This document shows positions 52,055 through 60,491 of a stretch of 64,000 nucleotides of DNA, one piece after another. A program made the position numbers and the translations under genes. The DNA is from Arenibacter echinorum. Its GTDB lineage: Bacteria > Bacteroidota > Bacteroidia > Flavobacteriales > Flavobacteriaceae. Below the pieces are notes generated by a model that worked only from the letters and a program-made list of their open reading frames with translations, made no database searches and was not told where the DNA came from. The stretch lies in assembly GCF_003259375.1 (NCBI RefSeq), contig NZ_QLLN01000006.1, forward strand, positions 1 to 64,000, in the 5' to 3' direction. Numbering within the stretch: the first letter of the stretch is position 1; every line of letters begins with the position of its first letter.

Positions 52055-52424
52055 ATCCCAATTTACTGAGGATGGCAATTTTACTAAAGCGATTTTGCAA
52101 TATTAGAAGTTGGCTATTTAAAAATTGTGGAAGTATACTTTGGATTAGTTGAATAAAAATGGATAAAGAACAAAATTTTCATTTTCCCGTCTATACTTAA
52201 AACTTCAATTCCCACATACACCATAAGAAATAACAATGGGTACTTATAAACCGAAAAAGATCAACAGCATTATGGTCGTTTACCTTAATTAACTATTTTT
52301 ATTCCAATCAACCGTCACGGTTATTTAGAACATGACAATACCGCCTTGATTATAGAAATTGACTGATAATATTTTTATTCGACGTTTAACTTTATAAATT
52401 TAAGTGTAATCCAATCTGTGAATA
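52055..52424. other. 370-bp gap, nothing recognised
   Basis: The stretch is A/T-rich without a coding frame of weight, an element of the array type or a clear hairpin. The promoter of regulator 5 must be in its right part. Confidence 0.3.
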
Positions 52425-53003
52425 ATGTATGACCTCCTCATTGGAAATATTAAGGAATTAGTACCTCTTACCGAAGATGAATCCAAGCTGATCAAGAAAT
52501 CGTTTGAACCGGTCCATCTTAAAAAGAAACAATTTTTACTTCAAAGCGGGGAATATTCCAACCATATGCGCTTCATTTCCCAGGGATGCGTAAAACTGTA
52601 TAACCTAGATGAATTGGGTGTTGAACATATTCTACAATTTGGGATAAGTGGATGGTGGATCAACGACTTGTATGCCTATCTCACCCAAAAACCTGCAACA
52701 TTCTTCATTCAGGCCATTACACAGAGTACCGTACTTCAAATACATAGGGATAGATTAAATGAACTCTTTGATAAAATCCATATGATGGATAGATTTTTCC
52801 GTATCAAAACACAGAATGGCTATGTTGCCCTACAGGAAAGAACTATCAATAATATGAGTCAGTCCGCCGAGCAACGTTACCTTGAGTTTATTGAGCGTTA
52901 CAGAGACATAGAACAACAGATTCCTCAATATATGCTTGCCTCCTACTTGGGGGTGACCCCAGAGCACCTAAGCTCCATCCGGAAAAATATAAGGGATTAT
53001 TAG
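52425..53003 (+). CDS. Crp/Fnr-family transcription regulator 5
   Basis: The 192-residue protein has the beta-roll (LKKKQFLLQSGEYSNHMRFI and SQGCVKLY) and the short helix-turn-helix MLASYLGVTPEHLSSIRKNI at the end. Its recognition helix (PEHLSSIRKN) has SS where the others have SR. The operator behind it (TTAAG...CTTAA) also differs from the others. It heads the run from 53074 to about 56302 and probably controls it. Confidence 0.88.
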   Translation: MYDLLIGNIKELVPLTEDESKLIKKSFEPVHLKKKQFLLQSGEYSNHMRFISQGCVKLYNLDELGVEHILQFGISGWWINDLYAYLTQKPATFFIQAITQSTVLQIHRDRLNELFDKIHMMDRFFRIKTQNGYVALQERTINNMSQSAEQRYLEFIERYRDIEQQIPQYMLASYLGVTPEHLSSIRKNIRDY

Positions 53004-53007
53004 CGTT

Positions 53008-53052
53008 CTTAAGATACCTTAATGGAATAGTTCCACATGGTTTTAATATTTG
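53008..53052 (+). promoter_or_regulatory. Crp/Fnr operator and promoter for the gene at 53074
   Basis: The dyad C-TTAAG-ATAC-CTTAA-T spans 53008-53023 (five perfect pairs). The -7 box AATATTTG lies at 53045-53052, exactly 37 bp from the dyad start as at the other three sites. Another dyad, TGGAA-TAG-TTCCA (53023-53035), overlaps but does not keep the spacing. Confidence 0.55.
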
Positions 53053-53073
53053 CACAAACAAATTATTTAAACC

Positions 53074-54054
53074 ATGAAAAGAACTAAGATTTTAATTGCA
53101 GTCCTGCTCTTTTTTCAGTTAATGTTGAGAGGGCAACAACAAGAAACAGTGGGTAAAAGCCCATGGGGACCACAGGATCAAATTGGCACCCTTAATATGA
53201 TGACCGAAGCTTCAAAGCTTCAGGTACTCTCCAAAATATCCTCTGGAAAGACCTACGACCTCAGTGTAGAATACTTTGTTGGGATGCCCAGTTTTCATTC
53301 GCTGGGAGATCCTGGATACCAGTATTGGCTTACACATACACCACACGGCACTATAGTGGACAATCCCAATGGCCTAGGTGAGGAAATGAACAGAAAGGTA
53401 AGCTATACCGGGGACGCCATCTCCTTGTATACCCATATGGGCACACACATAGATGCCCTGAACCACTTTGGCCTGGATGGGAAAATATGGAACGGATTTA
53501 CCCCAGAGGAATACCTAGGAAACAAGGGCTGGAAGAAGACCGGAGCAGAAACTATTCCTCCAATTATTGCCAGAGGAGTACTCTTGGATGTGGCGGATGC
53601 AAAAGGACCCCTTCCAAAAAACTATCACATCACCTCCCAAGACTTACAGCTCACCCTTAAAAAACAGGGTATAAAGCTAAAGAGCGGGGATGTTGTTTTG
53701 ATCAGAACCGGCCAAGCCGAATTCTACGAAGATGCCTCACACTACCTAGATAACTATCCAGGTATTGGCCTTGAGGCCGTTAAGTGGTTGGTAGAAGAGC
53801 AAGGAATTATGCTCTTGGGTGCCGATAACCTTAGTTTTGAGGCATTTCCGCCAGAACGGGAAGACAATTGGGTACCTGTGCACACCTATCTACTCGCCGA
53901 AAAAGGGGTAATGTTCATAGAGCAGCTATCCTTGGAAGAGCTATCCAAAGATGAGGTCTATGAATTTGCATTTATTGCGGCATCCCTAAAATTAAGGGGT
54001 GCAAGCGGATCCCCAATGCGGCCCCTTGCCATCCCTTTTAACACAAAAAAGTAA
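53074..54054 (+). CDS. Cyclase-family protein (PF04199, kynurenine-formamidase-like), exported
   Basis: The 326-residue protein has a signal peptide (ILIAVLLFFQLMLRG) and the metal motif of the cyclase family, H121-M-G-T-H125-I-D127 with H131. Domain members hydrolyse or cyclise small amides and lactones (for example N-formylkynurenine or isatin). The first gene behind the regulator-5 operator, it is followed by an EamA-like transporter after three bases. Confidence 0.87.
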   Translation: MKRTKILIAVLLFFQLMLRGQQQETVGKSPWGPQDQIGTLNMMTEASKLQVLSKISSGKTYDLSVEYFVGMPSFHSLGDPGYQYWLTHTPHGTIVDNPNGLGEEMNRKVSYTGDAISLYTHMGTHIDALNHFGLDGKIWNGFTPEEYLGNKGWKKTGAETIPPIIARGVLLDVADAKGPLPKNYHITSQDLQLTLKKQGIKLKSGDVVLIRTGQAEFYEDASHYLDNYPGIGLEAVKWLVEEQGIMLLGADNLSFEAFPPEREDNWVPVHTYLLAEKGVMFIEQLSLEELSKDEVYEFAFIAASLKLRGASGSPMRPLAIPFNTKK

Positions 54055-54057
54055 GCC

Positions 54058-54504
54058 ATGAACAATTCATCGCTATTACTTCTCTCGTTTTCGGTAGGTA
54101 TTTTGGTCGTAATCCAGGGTGGAATTAACGCTAGGCTCGGGATACTGCTAAACAACACCTTGCTAGCTACCACCGCTGCCTTGGTAATGAGTGCAAGTTT
54201 TACACTAATTGCAGTTTTCATGACCGTCCGCGAACTTCCAAGTATAGACCAAATACAATCTATACCCACCTATATGTGGTTTACAGGAGGGGCTTTAAGT
54301 TTCTTGGCAGTTACCCTCTTTTACTACATCATTCCACGTATTGGGATATCTACAGCGGTAATTTTTGGACTAAGTGGTCAAATAATTTTTGCAGCGATAG
54401 CGAGCCATTTTGGTTGGTTCGGAATGCCCATGGAACCCATGACCATTAAAAAAGTTATGGGAATGATAGTGATGACCTTAGGAGTAATACTCATAAAATA
54501 TTAA
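54058..54504 (+). CDS. DMT-family small transporter (YdcZ/DUF606-like)
   Basis: The 148-residue protein has about five membrane helices (LLLLSFSVGILVVIQGGINA, NNTLLATTAALVMSASFTLI, GALSFLAVTLFYYIIPRIGI, ...) and the pattern of the DMT_YdcZ/DUF606 half-size transporters. These often work in pairs or dimers and export small metabolites. It starts three bases after the cyclase gene and overlaps the next gene's possible start by one base, so the run is an operon. Confidence 0.82.
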   Translation: MNNSSLLLLSFSVGILVVIQGGINARLGILLNNTLLATTAALVMSASFTLIAVFMTVRELPSIDQIQSIPTYMWFTGGALSFLAVTLFYYIIPRIGISTAVIFGLSGQIIFAAIASHFGWFGMPMEPMTIKKVMGMIVMTLGVILIKY

Positions 54505-54509
54505 TGATT

Positions 54510-55226
54510 ATGGATTTGATTACAGCAAACATTAAAAATCTTACAAGCTTATGGAGCTTGGCTGGCATTAAGGACGGTCAATTTTTGGATAATGAAAATT
54601 TCGCCATCAGCACCGTGTCAGAATCGGAATGGCCTAATAAATTATGGTTTCATAGGCCTCCAACCCAAGAGCTATTGGAGGAAATCCTTACTAGATGTGA
54701 AAGTGACGGCATCACTATTCCCATATGGCAAAACATTGTGCCGGAAGGACTATTAAAGTCCCGTGGTTTCTCCTTAAAAAATGAATTGACCGGAATGTCA
54801 TTACAGCTGAATGGCACCCACAATAGAACACATAGATTATCCTTCCAAAAGGTAAGCGATGCCAGCTCAGCTGTACTGTGGTCCAATCTTTTCCTTAAAG
54901 CCTTTGGATACTTTATCAGCCCGAAAACAGTAGAACTCACCATGGGTCGGGTAGACTATCTCATTGGGAACCATGGGCCACAATCCATTGGAACAGCTGT
55001 TCTTTATAGAGATAATCCCAATACGGCAGGCATTCATTCCATTGGTGTTGTCCCGGACCATAGGCGAAAGGGATATGCCGCAGACCTACTGAATCATGTT
55101 TTGGACCTGGCCAAACAGCAAGGTGCCATCTATGCCACCCTACAAGCGTCTTCCATGGCAAAAGAACTATATCTAAAAACAGGATTTCAAGAAGATTTCC
55201 TTATTCAAAATTTTGTAAAACATTAA
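54510..55226 (+). CDS. GNAT-family N-acetyltransferase, two-domain
   Basis: The protein of about 238 residues has a GNAT domain in its C-terminal half: GIHSIGVVPDHRRKGYAADL is the acetyl-CoA loop, followed by LKTGFQEDFLIQ at the end. The N-terminal half (about 100 residues) is less conserved and resembles the first half of FR47-type proteins. Another ATG two codons upstream (54504) overlaps the stop of the transporter gene. The substrate is unknown; the neighbours suggest a small aromatic or amide compound. Confidence 0.83.
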   Translation: MDLITANIKNLTSLWSLAGIKDGQFLDNENFAISTVSESEWPNKLWFHRPPTQELLEEILTRCESDGITIPIWQNIVPEGLLKSRGFSLKNELTGMSLQLNGTHNRTHRLSFQKVSDASSAVLWSNLFLKAFGYFISPKTVELTMGRVDYLIGNHGPQSIGTAVLYRDNPNTAGIHSIGVVPDHRRKGYAADLLNHVLDLAKQQGAIYATLQASSMAKELYLKTGFQEDFLIQNFVKH

Positions 55227-55237
55227 AACAGTATACA

Positions 55238-55867
55238 ATGAATTTAATTGATCATCTAAATTGGCGATATGCCACCAAAATGTTCGACCCAAAAAGAAAG
55301 GTAAGCAAGCAAGACTTGGAATTTCTAAAAGAAGCCATAAGGCTTTCCGTATCATCCTATGGCCTACAACTTTATAAAGTATTGATCATTGAAAACGATG
55401 AAATCAGGGCAGCACTGCGAAAAGCTTCTTGGGATCAATCCCAAATTACCGACGCATCCCAGTTGTTCGTTTTTTGTAATTACACCCTAGATTATGATAG
55501 GCATGTAGACGATTATGTAGAACGAATTATCACTACACAGGGCAATTCTTCCGATGGGATAAAACAATATGGAGAATCTATTAAGACAAGCATCGCCAAG
55601 ATGTCGGCAGAGGAACGAAAAAGTTGGTCGGAAAAGCAAACCTATCTGGCCTTGAACAATCTTCTTATTGCCTGTGCCGAGCTAAAAATAGACGCATGTC
55701 CCATGGAAGGCTATGACAACCAGGCCTATAATCAAATATTGGGATTGGATGAACTGGGACTTAATGCAACAGTGATAGCCCCTGTAGGGTATAGATCTGC
55801 TTCCGATAAATCCCAGAATAGATTAAAAATAAGAAAGACCAAGGAAGAATTATTCCAAACTGCCTGA
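55238..55867 (+). CDS. Nitroreductase-family NAD(P)H oxidoreductase (NfsB-like)
   Basis: The 209-residue protein fits the FMN nitroreductase family: LIDHLNWRYATKMFDPKRKV, EAIRLSVSSYGLQLYKVLII, QTYLALNNLLIACAELKIDA followed by CPMEGYDNQAYNQILGLDEL. The R and K positions of the flavin site are kept. It would reduce quinones or nitro compounds with NAD(P)H. It follows the GNAT gene by 11 bases in the regulator-5 operon. Confidence 0.89.
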   Translation: MNLIDHLNWRYATKMFDPKRKVSKQDLEFLKEAIRLSVSSYGLQLYKVLIIENDEIRAALRKASWDQSQITDASQLFVFCNYTLDYDRHVDDYVERIITTQGNSSDGIKQYGESIKTSIAKMSAEERKSWSEKQTYLALNNLLIACAELKIDACPMEGYDNQAYNQILGLDELGLNATVIAPVGYRSASDKSQNRLKIRKTKEELFQTA

Positions 55868-55954
55868 CCAAATAGAATTGAAAAAAAGTATGGCAAGTTC
55901 AACATCCTTATAAAGCAGGTTGGACTTGCCTAAAATAATCTAAAGTATAATAGT

Positions 55955-56302
55955 ATGCCACACTTTGTAATTGATTGCTCGCAAAACATTTTAAACAAAA
56001 AAGCTCCTAACGAAATCATTCAGAGGGTTTATGATACCGCTGAAGCAACCGATCTTTTTGAAGCCGGGGACATCAAGGTAAGGATCAATCCCTTTGAATA
56101 CTATACGATAGGCAATACCAGAGACGACTTTATGCACGTTTTCGCCAATATTATGGAAGGAAGAAGCATTCCCGAAAAAAAAGATTTATCAAAAAAAATA
56201 GTTTCTGAATTGAAATCAATGTTTCCGGAAGTTCCCATTATTTCCATAAACATCCGGGATTTTGAGAAAGCCACCTACTGTAATAAATCAATGGTAGGGT
56301 AA
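55955..56302 (+). CDS. 5-carboxymethyl-2-hydroxymuconate isomerase-like tautomerase
   Basis: The 115-residue protein begins MPHFVIDCSQNILN. In the CHMI family of the tautomerase superfamily the proline after the removed methionine is the catalytic base, so P2 fits. The C-terminal block PEVPIISINIRDFEKATYCN is typical. It would tautomerise a substituted muconate or a similar dienol acid. The nitroreductase and cyclase next to it are compatible with breakdown of an aromatic compound. Confidence 0.87.
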   Translation: MPHFVIDCSQNILNKKAPNEIIQRVYDTAEATDLFEAGDIKVRINPFEYYTIGNTRDDFMHVFANIMEGRSIPEKKDLSKKIVSELKSMFPEVPIISINIRDFEKATYCNKSMVG

Positions 56303-56425
56303 ATTTGTACAGTATATCAGGGATAATACTAAATAACCGCTTTCACGCAACTTTACCTATTATTTTCATCTTCGGGAATAAAAAGGTTATGGTTATTGTA
56401 TGATTTATTGGTAAAAGCAAATTAA

Positions 56426-56608
56426 GGAATAATTTCAATCTCCAAACATTTAATTGAAAGGACCAAGAAATTAGTAAAAGAGACATCTGCCTGCGGGATG
56501 TTTTTGGAAACGAAAATATTCAATTTAAAGGGCAATAATCTATATTCAAAAACCGGATTTGCGTTGAACAAGGAATCAAATTTTTATTATTGGGATGATA
56601 ATCTGTAA
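56426..56608 (+). pseudogene. C-terminal fragment of a GNAT acetyltransferase
   Basis: After a stop at 56423-56425 the frame reads GIISISKHLIERTKKLVKET and SACGMFLETKIFNLKGNNLY, then SKTGFALNKESNFYYWDDNL, ending at TAA 56606-56608. The end block NxxLYxKxGF is the usual GNAT C-terminus. No start codon and no acetyl-CoA loop precede it. It lies between the regulator-5 run and the MFS gene. Confidence 0.6.
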
Positions 56609-56681
56609 CAATTATCTCGTATCTATCACCAATGTAGGAATATACCATTATACCAAGTGGGATTAAAAATGAACGACAAAA

Positions 56682-57917
56682 ATGAGAAAGCTATTATCCA
56701 GTTATGTTAACACCTTTAATGGACTATCCAGAGAAGTTTGGTGGCTGGCACTTATTACACTTATTAACAGGGCCGGTACCATGGTAATACCATTTCTTTC
56801 CCTATACCTTACCCAAAGTTTAAACTTTAGCCTTTCGGATGTAGGTTGGATCATGGCACTTTTTGGCTTGGGGTCTGTGATCGGCTCTTGGTTGGGAGGA
56901 AAATTAACGGATAGAATAGGCTATTACAAGGTGATGGTATTAAGCCTATTGGCCTCTGGAGTTTCATTTATCCTCTTACAGTACATTACAACATTTGTTG
57001 GTTTTTGTGTTGGAGTCTTAGTTCTAATGGCCATCGCCGATATGTTCCGTCCGGCCATGTTTGTAGCATTAAGCTCCTATAGTAAACCAGAAAATAGAAC
57101 GCGCTCCATAACGCTGATCAGGTTGGCCATTAATTTGGGTTTTTCTGCGGGACCTGCCTTGGGAGGTCTCATTATATTTGCTCTAAGTTATGGGGGACTG
57201 TTTTGGATAGATGGCATAACCTGTTTTATAGCCGGTATGTTATTATTGAAAATTCTGAACCCTAAGAAAGCAAAGGTTATTGAGCAGGTTAAGGTGGTAA
57301 ATCCCTCAGAGGCATACACGGATATGGCCTTTATGATTCTTTTGGTTGGAATGACATTATTTGGGCTGGCATTCTTTCAATTGTTATCTACCCTTCCCCT
57401 TTATTACAAAGATGTGCATCATTTAACGGAGGCAGAGATAGGCCTGCTCCTAGGATTGAATGGCTTTCTTATTTTTATTTTTGAAATGCCACTGATCAAA
57501 TGGTTGGAAAGCAGTAAAAATAGTATGTCCAAACTCATCCTCATTGGGGTCCTATTAACAGCAATGAGCTTCATTGTAATCAATCTTACCGGATGGATAG
57601 GAGCCCTGGTTATTGGTATGATTCTTATGTCATTTGGAGAAATGATCGTATTTCCGTTCTCCAATTCCTTGGCCCTAAATAGATCTATAAAAGGAAACCA
57701 AGGGCAATACATGGCCTATTACTCCATTTCCTTCTCCATAGCCCACATTTTTGGGCACAGCATCGGAATGAATTTAGTGGCGAATTTGGGATATAAATCT
57801 ACCTGGCATATAATTACCCTAGTGGCCATATCAAGTGCGGCATTTATGTTGTTGTTAATTCATTTTTTAAAGAAAGAAAAAGAAAACAAAACTAGTTCTT
57901 TAAGGAGTGTTGGGTAA
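56682..57917 (+). CDS. MFS transporter (drug/metabolite efflux type)
   Basis: The 411-residue protein has 12 predicted membrane helices. Between helices 2 and 3 it carries GSWLGGKLTDRIGYYKVMVL, the MFS motif A (GxLaDrxGrkxxl). Later PENRTRSITLIRLAINLGFS and NLGFSAGPALGGLI fit multidrug-type members. It may export a small organic compound. Its neighbours are GNAT genes; a link to the regulator-5 operon is not proven because a gene fragment intervenes. Confidence 0.9.
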   Translation: MRKLLSSYVNTFNGLSREVWWLALITLINRAGTMVIPFLSLYLTQSLNFSLSDVGWIMALFGLGSVIGSWLGGKLTDRIGYYKVMVLSLLASGVSFILLQYITTFVGFCVGVLVLMAIADMFRPAMFVALSSYSKPENRTRSITLIRLAINLGFSAGPALGGLIIFALSYGGLFWIDGITCFIAGMLLLKILNPKKAKVIEQVKVVNPSEAYTDMAFMILLVGMTLFGLAFFQLLSTLPLYYKDVHHLTEAEIGLLLGLNGFLIFIFEMPLIKWLESSKNSMSKLILIGVLLTAMSFIVINLTGWIGALVIGMILMSFGEMIVFPFSNSLALNRSIKGNQGQYMAYYSISFSIAHIFGHSIGMNLVANLGYKSTWHIITLVAISSAAFMLLLIHFLKKEKENKTSSLRSVG

Positions 57918-57965
57918 TCTAGGACTAAAGGCTATAATTGTAAATAAACCATACTGCTAATTGGT

Positions 57966-58409
57966 TTGAAAATAGAGATAACAGATTTTGAGGAAAACGA
58001 TAGAACACGGCTTCAAGAAATTTATTTTGAAGTTCGGATTTCTACCTTTACATGGCTACCCAAAGATTCTATCGACAAATCTTCGTTTAACCAGGACACC
58101 AAAGGAGAATATATTTTGGTGGCGAAAATGGAAAATGAAATCGTAGGTTTTGCCTCTGTATGGCTTCAGGACAGCTTTCTTCACCATCTGTATATCTCTA
58201 ATAATTTTCAAGGTAAAGGCATTGGCACCATGCTATTGAACAAAGTCATTGAAAAGTCCAATTCTGACCTTGCACTAAAGTGCTTGAAGAAAAATAAATT
58301 AGGCATCCATTTCTATTTGAAATCGGGATGGGTGGCAGCATCCGAAGGAATTTCCAAAGAAGGGGAGTATATTTTATTTAAATACCATATTTTCCAATTT
58401 GTGATTTAA
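57966..58409 (+). CDS. GNAT-family N-acetyltransferase
   Basis: The 147-residue protein starts at TTG 57966. It has the GNAT core LHHLYISNNFQGKGIGTMLL (acetyl-CoA loop QGKGIG) and a C-terminal block KNKLGIHFYLKSGWVAASEG. This is the group related to YafP and PhnO. It follows the MFS gene by about 50 bases and may be co-transcribed. Confidence 0.86.
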   Translation: MKIEITDFEENDRTRLQEIYFEVRISTFTWLPKDSIDKSSFNQDTKGEYILVAKMENEIVGFASVWLQDSFLHHLYISNNFQGKGIGTMLLNKVIEKSNSDLALKCLKKNKLGIHFYLKSGWVAASEGISKEGEYILFKYHIFQFVI

Positions 58410-58603
58410 AGGGGGCCAGTACACCTTTACAGTTGCAGAAAAACTATGTTCCAGCGCATAAAATATTAGAAATATATGTAATGGAAAAATCCATAGGGAA
58501 ACAATAGCTTGTAGGATTTTCTAAATTTATGATAATTTGTATATTTATCATGTAATCAGTCATTTAATCCAGACTTTTCGTCTAAAAACAACCTAAGTTT
58601 CAC

Positions 58604-59617
58604 ATGTGGAAAAGCAATTACTTTATTCGGATTTTGTTCGTAAGTTTTCTATTTGTTATTATTTCTTCCTTTAAACATTCAATTCCGCACCCTTCAGAAA
58701 AAGAGAGCTCGCCTCCACAATCGTTGGTATTTAATACCGACGGCTTGTACAACGCCGAGTTTTTCGATTATATCTTTAGAGGTCATTTTGAAAATATTGA
58801 TTTAAAACGTGAGGACATGCGATTCCTTATGATTTTTGAACAATACCTCAGAGCCTTCGGAAGGGAATGTCCCAGTTACCTGCCGGAAGACAGGGTAGAG
58901 ATTATGGAACAGGTATGCGCCGTGGAAGAGGTATCCCGAAATGTATATGGAGATGAGCTTAGTAGGGTATGTATTGAATATAAATGGGTAGGCACCGGCC
59001 TTTTTGCTCGCAGAGATCTGTATAATGCCAAAATAGAAGTCGAAAATATACAAAGGGCCGATGCTGTACGTACTACTATGGAAATGATATTGGACCCACA
59101 TTCTATGGGCAATTCCGTTGATTTAATGCATCAGGCCAAAGGATTAAAAAATGATATGCTTCAAATTTTTAAGATAAACAGCTGCAATAGTCCCGGTGTG
59201 CAAAGATTTGAAGAAAACCTAAAACTGTTTGCCCTGAACAAACCTTCGATCCGCATGGAGGGAAGTAGTAAATATGCCGTCATGAAAAAATCCGGGGGAC
59301 CTACAGGATCCCAGGATTATAATAAGTTGATAGATGACCTTGTAGCCAACCAATCCAAAACCTGGTCGTTCAATCGTTATACTGCTGGAAGTATTTCAGC
59401 TTTTTCCGTACTTTCCAAAGACAGCGAAGGGAGACCTAAATCAGTAAGGGCCAATTATAGCTATTCAGGTTTTGGTAGCAGTAGTCAAGGTTGGGTGCAA
59501 ATTGACTTTAGCAATGGTTTGCCAAAATGCATTTATTTTTTTGACTTTCCCACGAACTGCAAAACTCCGAACAGTAGTATTGTGGCCTCGTTTGCAAAGG
59601 GCGATTATGGGAGATAG
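58604..59617 (+). CDS. Secreted or membrane-anchored protein, unrecognised family
   Basis: The 337-residue protein has an N-terminal hydrophobic helix (YFIRILFVSFLFVIISSF, about 5-22) as signal or anchor. The rest is mixed with cysteines at C93, C107, C122 and several later, which suggests disulfide bonds. A block of helices (FENIDLKREDMRFLMIFEQY) precedes a beta-rich C-terminal half with YSYSGFGSSSQGWVQIDF. I recognise no family. A transcript with the DUF4256 gene that follows is possible. Confidence 0.6.
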   Translation: MWKSNYFIRILFVSFLFVIISSFKHSIPHPSEKESSPPQSLVFNTDGLYNAEFFDYIFRGHFENIDLKREDMRFLMIFEQYLRAFGRECPSYLPEDRVEIMEQVCAVEEVSRNVYGDELSRVCIEYKWVGTGLFARRDLYNAKIEVENIQRADAVRTTMEMILDPHSMGNSVDLMHQAKGLKNDMLQIFKINSCNSPGVQRFEENLKLFALNKPSIRMEGSSKYAVMKKSGGPTGSQDYNKLIDDLVANQSKTWSFNRYTAGSISAFSVLSKDSEGRPKSVRANYSYSGFGSSSQGWVQIDFSNGLPKCIYFFDFPTNCKTPNSSIVASFAKGDYGR

Positions 59618-59637
59618 CCTTTGCTAAAAACACACGG

Positions 59638-59769
59638 GTGAAAATTTATCATAAACTCACCGAAATTGATTTAGATGAGTTAGTTTTATTCTACATGGAA
59701 AGAAGTTCAGACTCCCCTATCGTCAAAGGCATTAAAAAATATGTCCATTTATGTTCAAAACGAAATTAA
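59638..59769 (+). CDS. Short open frame of doubtful status (43 codons)
   Basis: GTG 59638 opens a frame reading VKIYHKLTEIDLDELVLFYM and ending in CSKRN at TAA 59767-59769. It overlaps the first codons of the DUF4256 gene in another frame. It looks protein-like but is very short and has no homologue that I know. It may be a leader-like gene or chance. Confidence 0.15.
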   Translation: MKIYHKLTEIDLDELVLFYMERSSDSPIVKGIKKYVHLCSKRN

Positions 59770-60311
59770 CCTCAAAAGATCAGACCGCTATTCTGGAAGT
59801 TTTAAAAGCCAGATTTCACCAGAACATGAATAGGCATACGGGCCTTGAATGGCATGCTATTGAAAATAAATTAAATAACAGCCCGGAAAAACTATGGTCC
59901 CTTAACGAAATGGAAAAGACCGGAGGGGAACCGGATGTGGTCTATTTTGATGTGAAAAGTGGTGCGTATATCTTTTTCGATTGCTCGGTGGAAAGTCCTA
60001 CAGGTAGAAGAAGTGCCTGCTATGACCAAGAGGCACAGGAATCCAGAATAAAGTTCAAACCCAAACACAACGCCTGTTCTATGGCCCTGGCCATGGGAGT
60101 GGATTTAATGACCGAAGAGGACTATAGAAAACTACAAAAACTGGGGAAGTTCGATACAAAAACATCGAGTTGGATACAGACTCCGCCCGATATTAGACAA
60201 CTAGGAGGGGCACTGTTCGCCGATTTTAGGTACGGCCATGTTTTTGTTTATCACAATGGAGCCGATTCCTATTATGCTGCTAGAGGTTTTAGGGGCTTAT
60301 TAAGAGTCTAA
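59751..60311 (+). CDS. DUF4256 protein
   Basis: The 186-residue protein matches DUF4256: QTAILEVLKARFHQNMNRHT, GLEWHAIENKLNNSPEKLWS, LNEMEKTGGEPDVVYFDVKS, and SPTGRRSACYDQEAQESRIK near the middle, then GGALFADFRYGHVFVYHNGA. The family is widespread in bacteria and has no known function. Length is normal. The unrecognised secreted protein precedes it by about 130 bases. Confidence 0.85.
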   Translation: MFKTKLTSKDQTAILEVLKARFHQNMNRHTGLEWHAIENKLNNSPEKLWSLNEMEKTGGEPDVVYFDVKSGAYIFFDCSVESPTGRRSACYDQEAQESRIKFKPKHNACSMALAMGVDLMTEEDYRKLQKLGKFDTKTSSWIQTPPDIRQLGGALFADFRYGHVFVYHNGADSYYAARGFRGLLRV

Positions 60312-60491
60312 TTCCAAAAGGTTTTGGATGCAATTAATGAACAAAATAGTAGAAGAGAACTTTGAATTCTACTATTATAAATGGTCTCCCTCAAAATAAA
60401 AAGCGGGCATTTTATTGGGTAATGGAATTCTCTTTTACTCCGATTAACAAAAGTTTATTGCTATATTACATGACACCTAAAACTGAAACAA

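Noticed and set aside
53023-53035. TGGAA-TAG-TTCCA as the regulator-5 operator
   Set aside because: It is a good dyad but breaks the 37-bp spacing shared by the other sites, which TTAAG-ATAC-CTTAA keeps.
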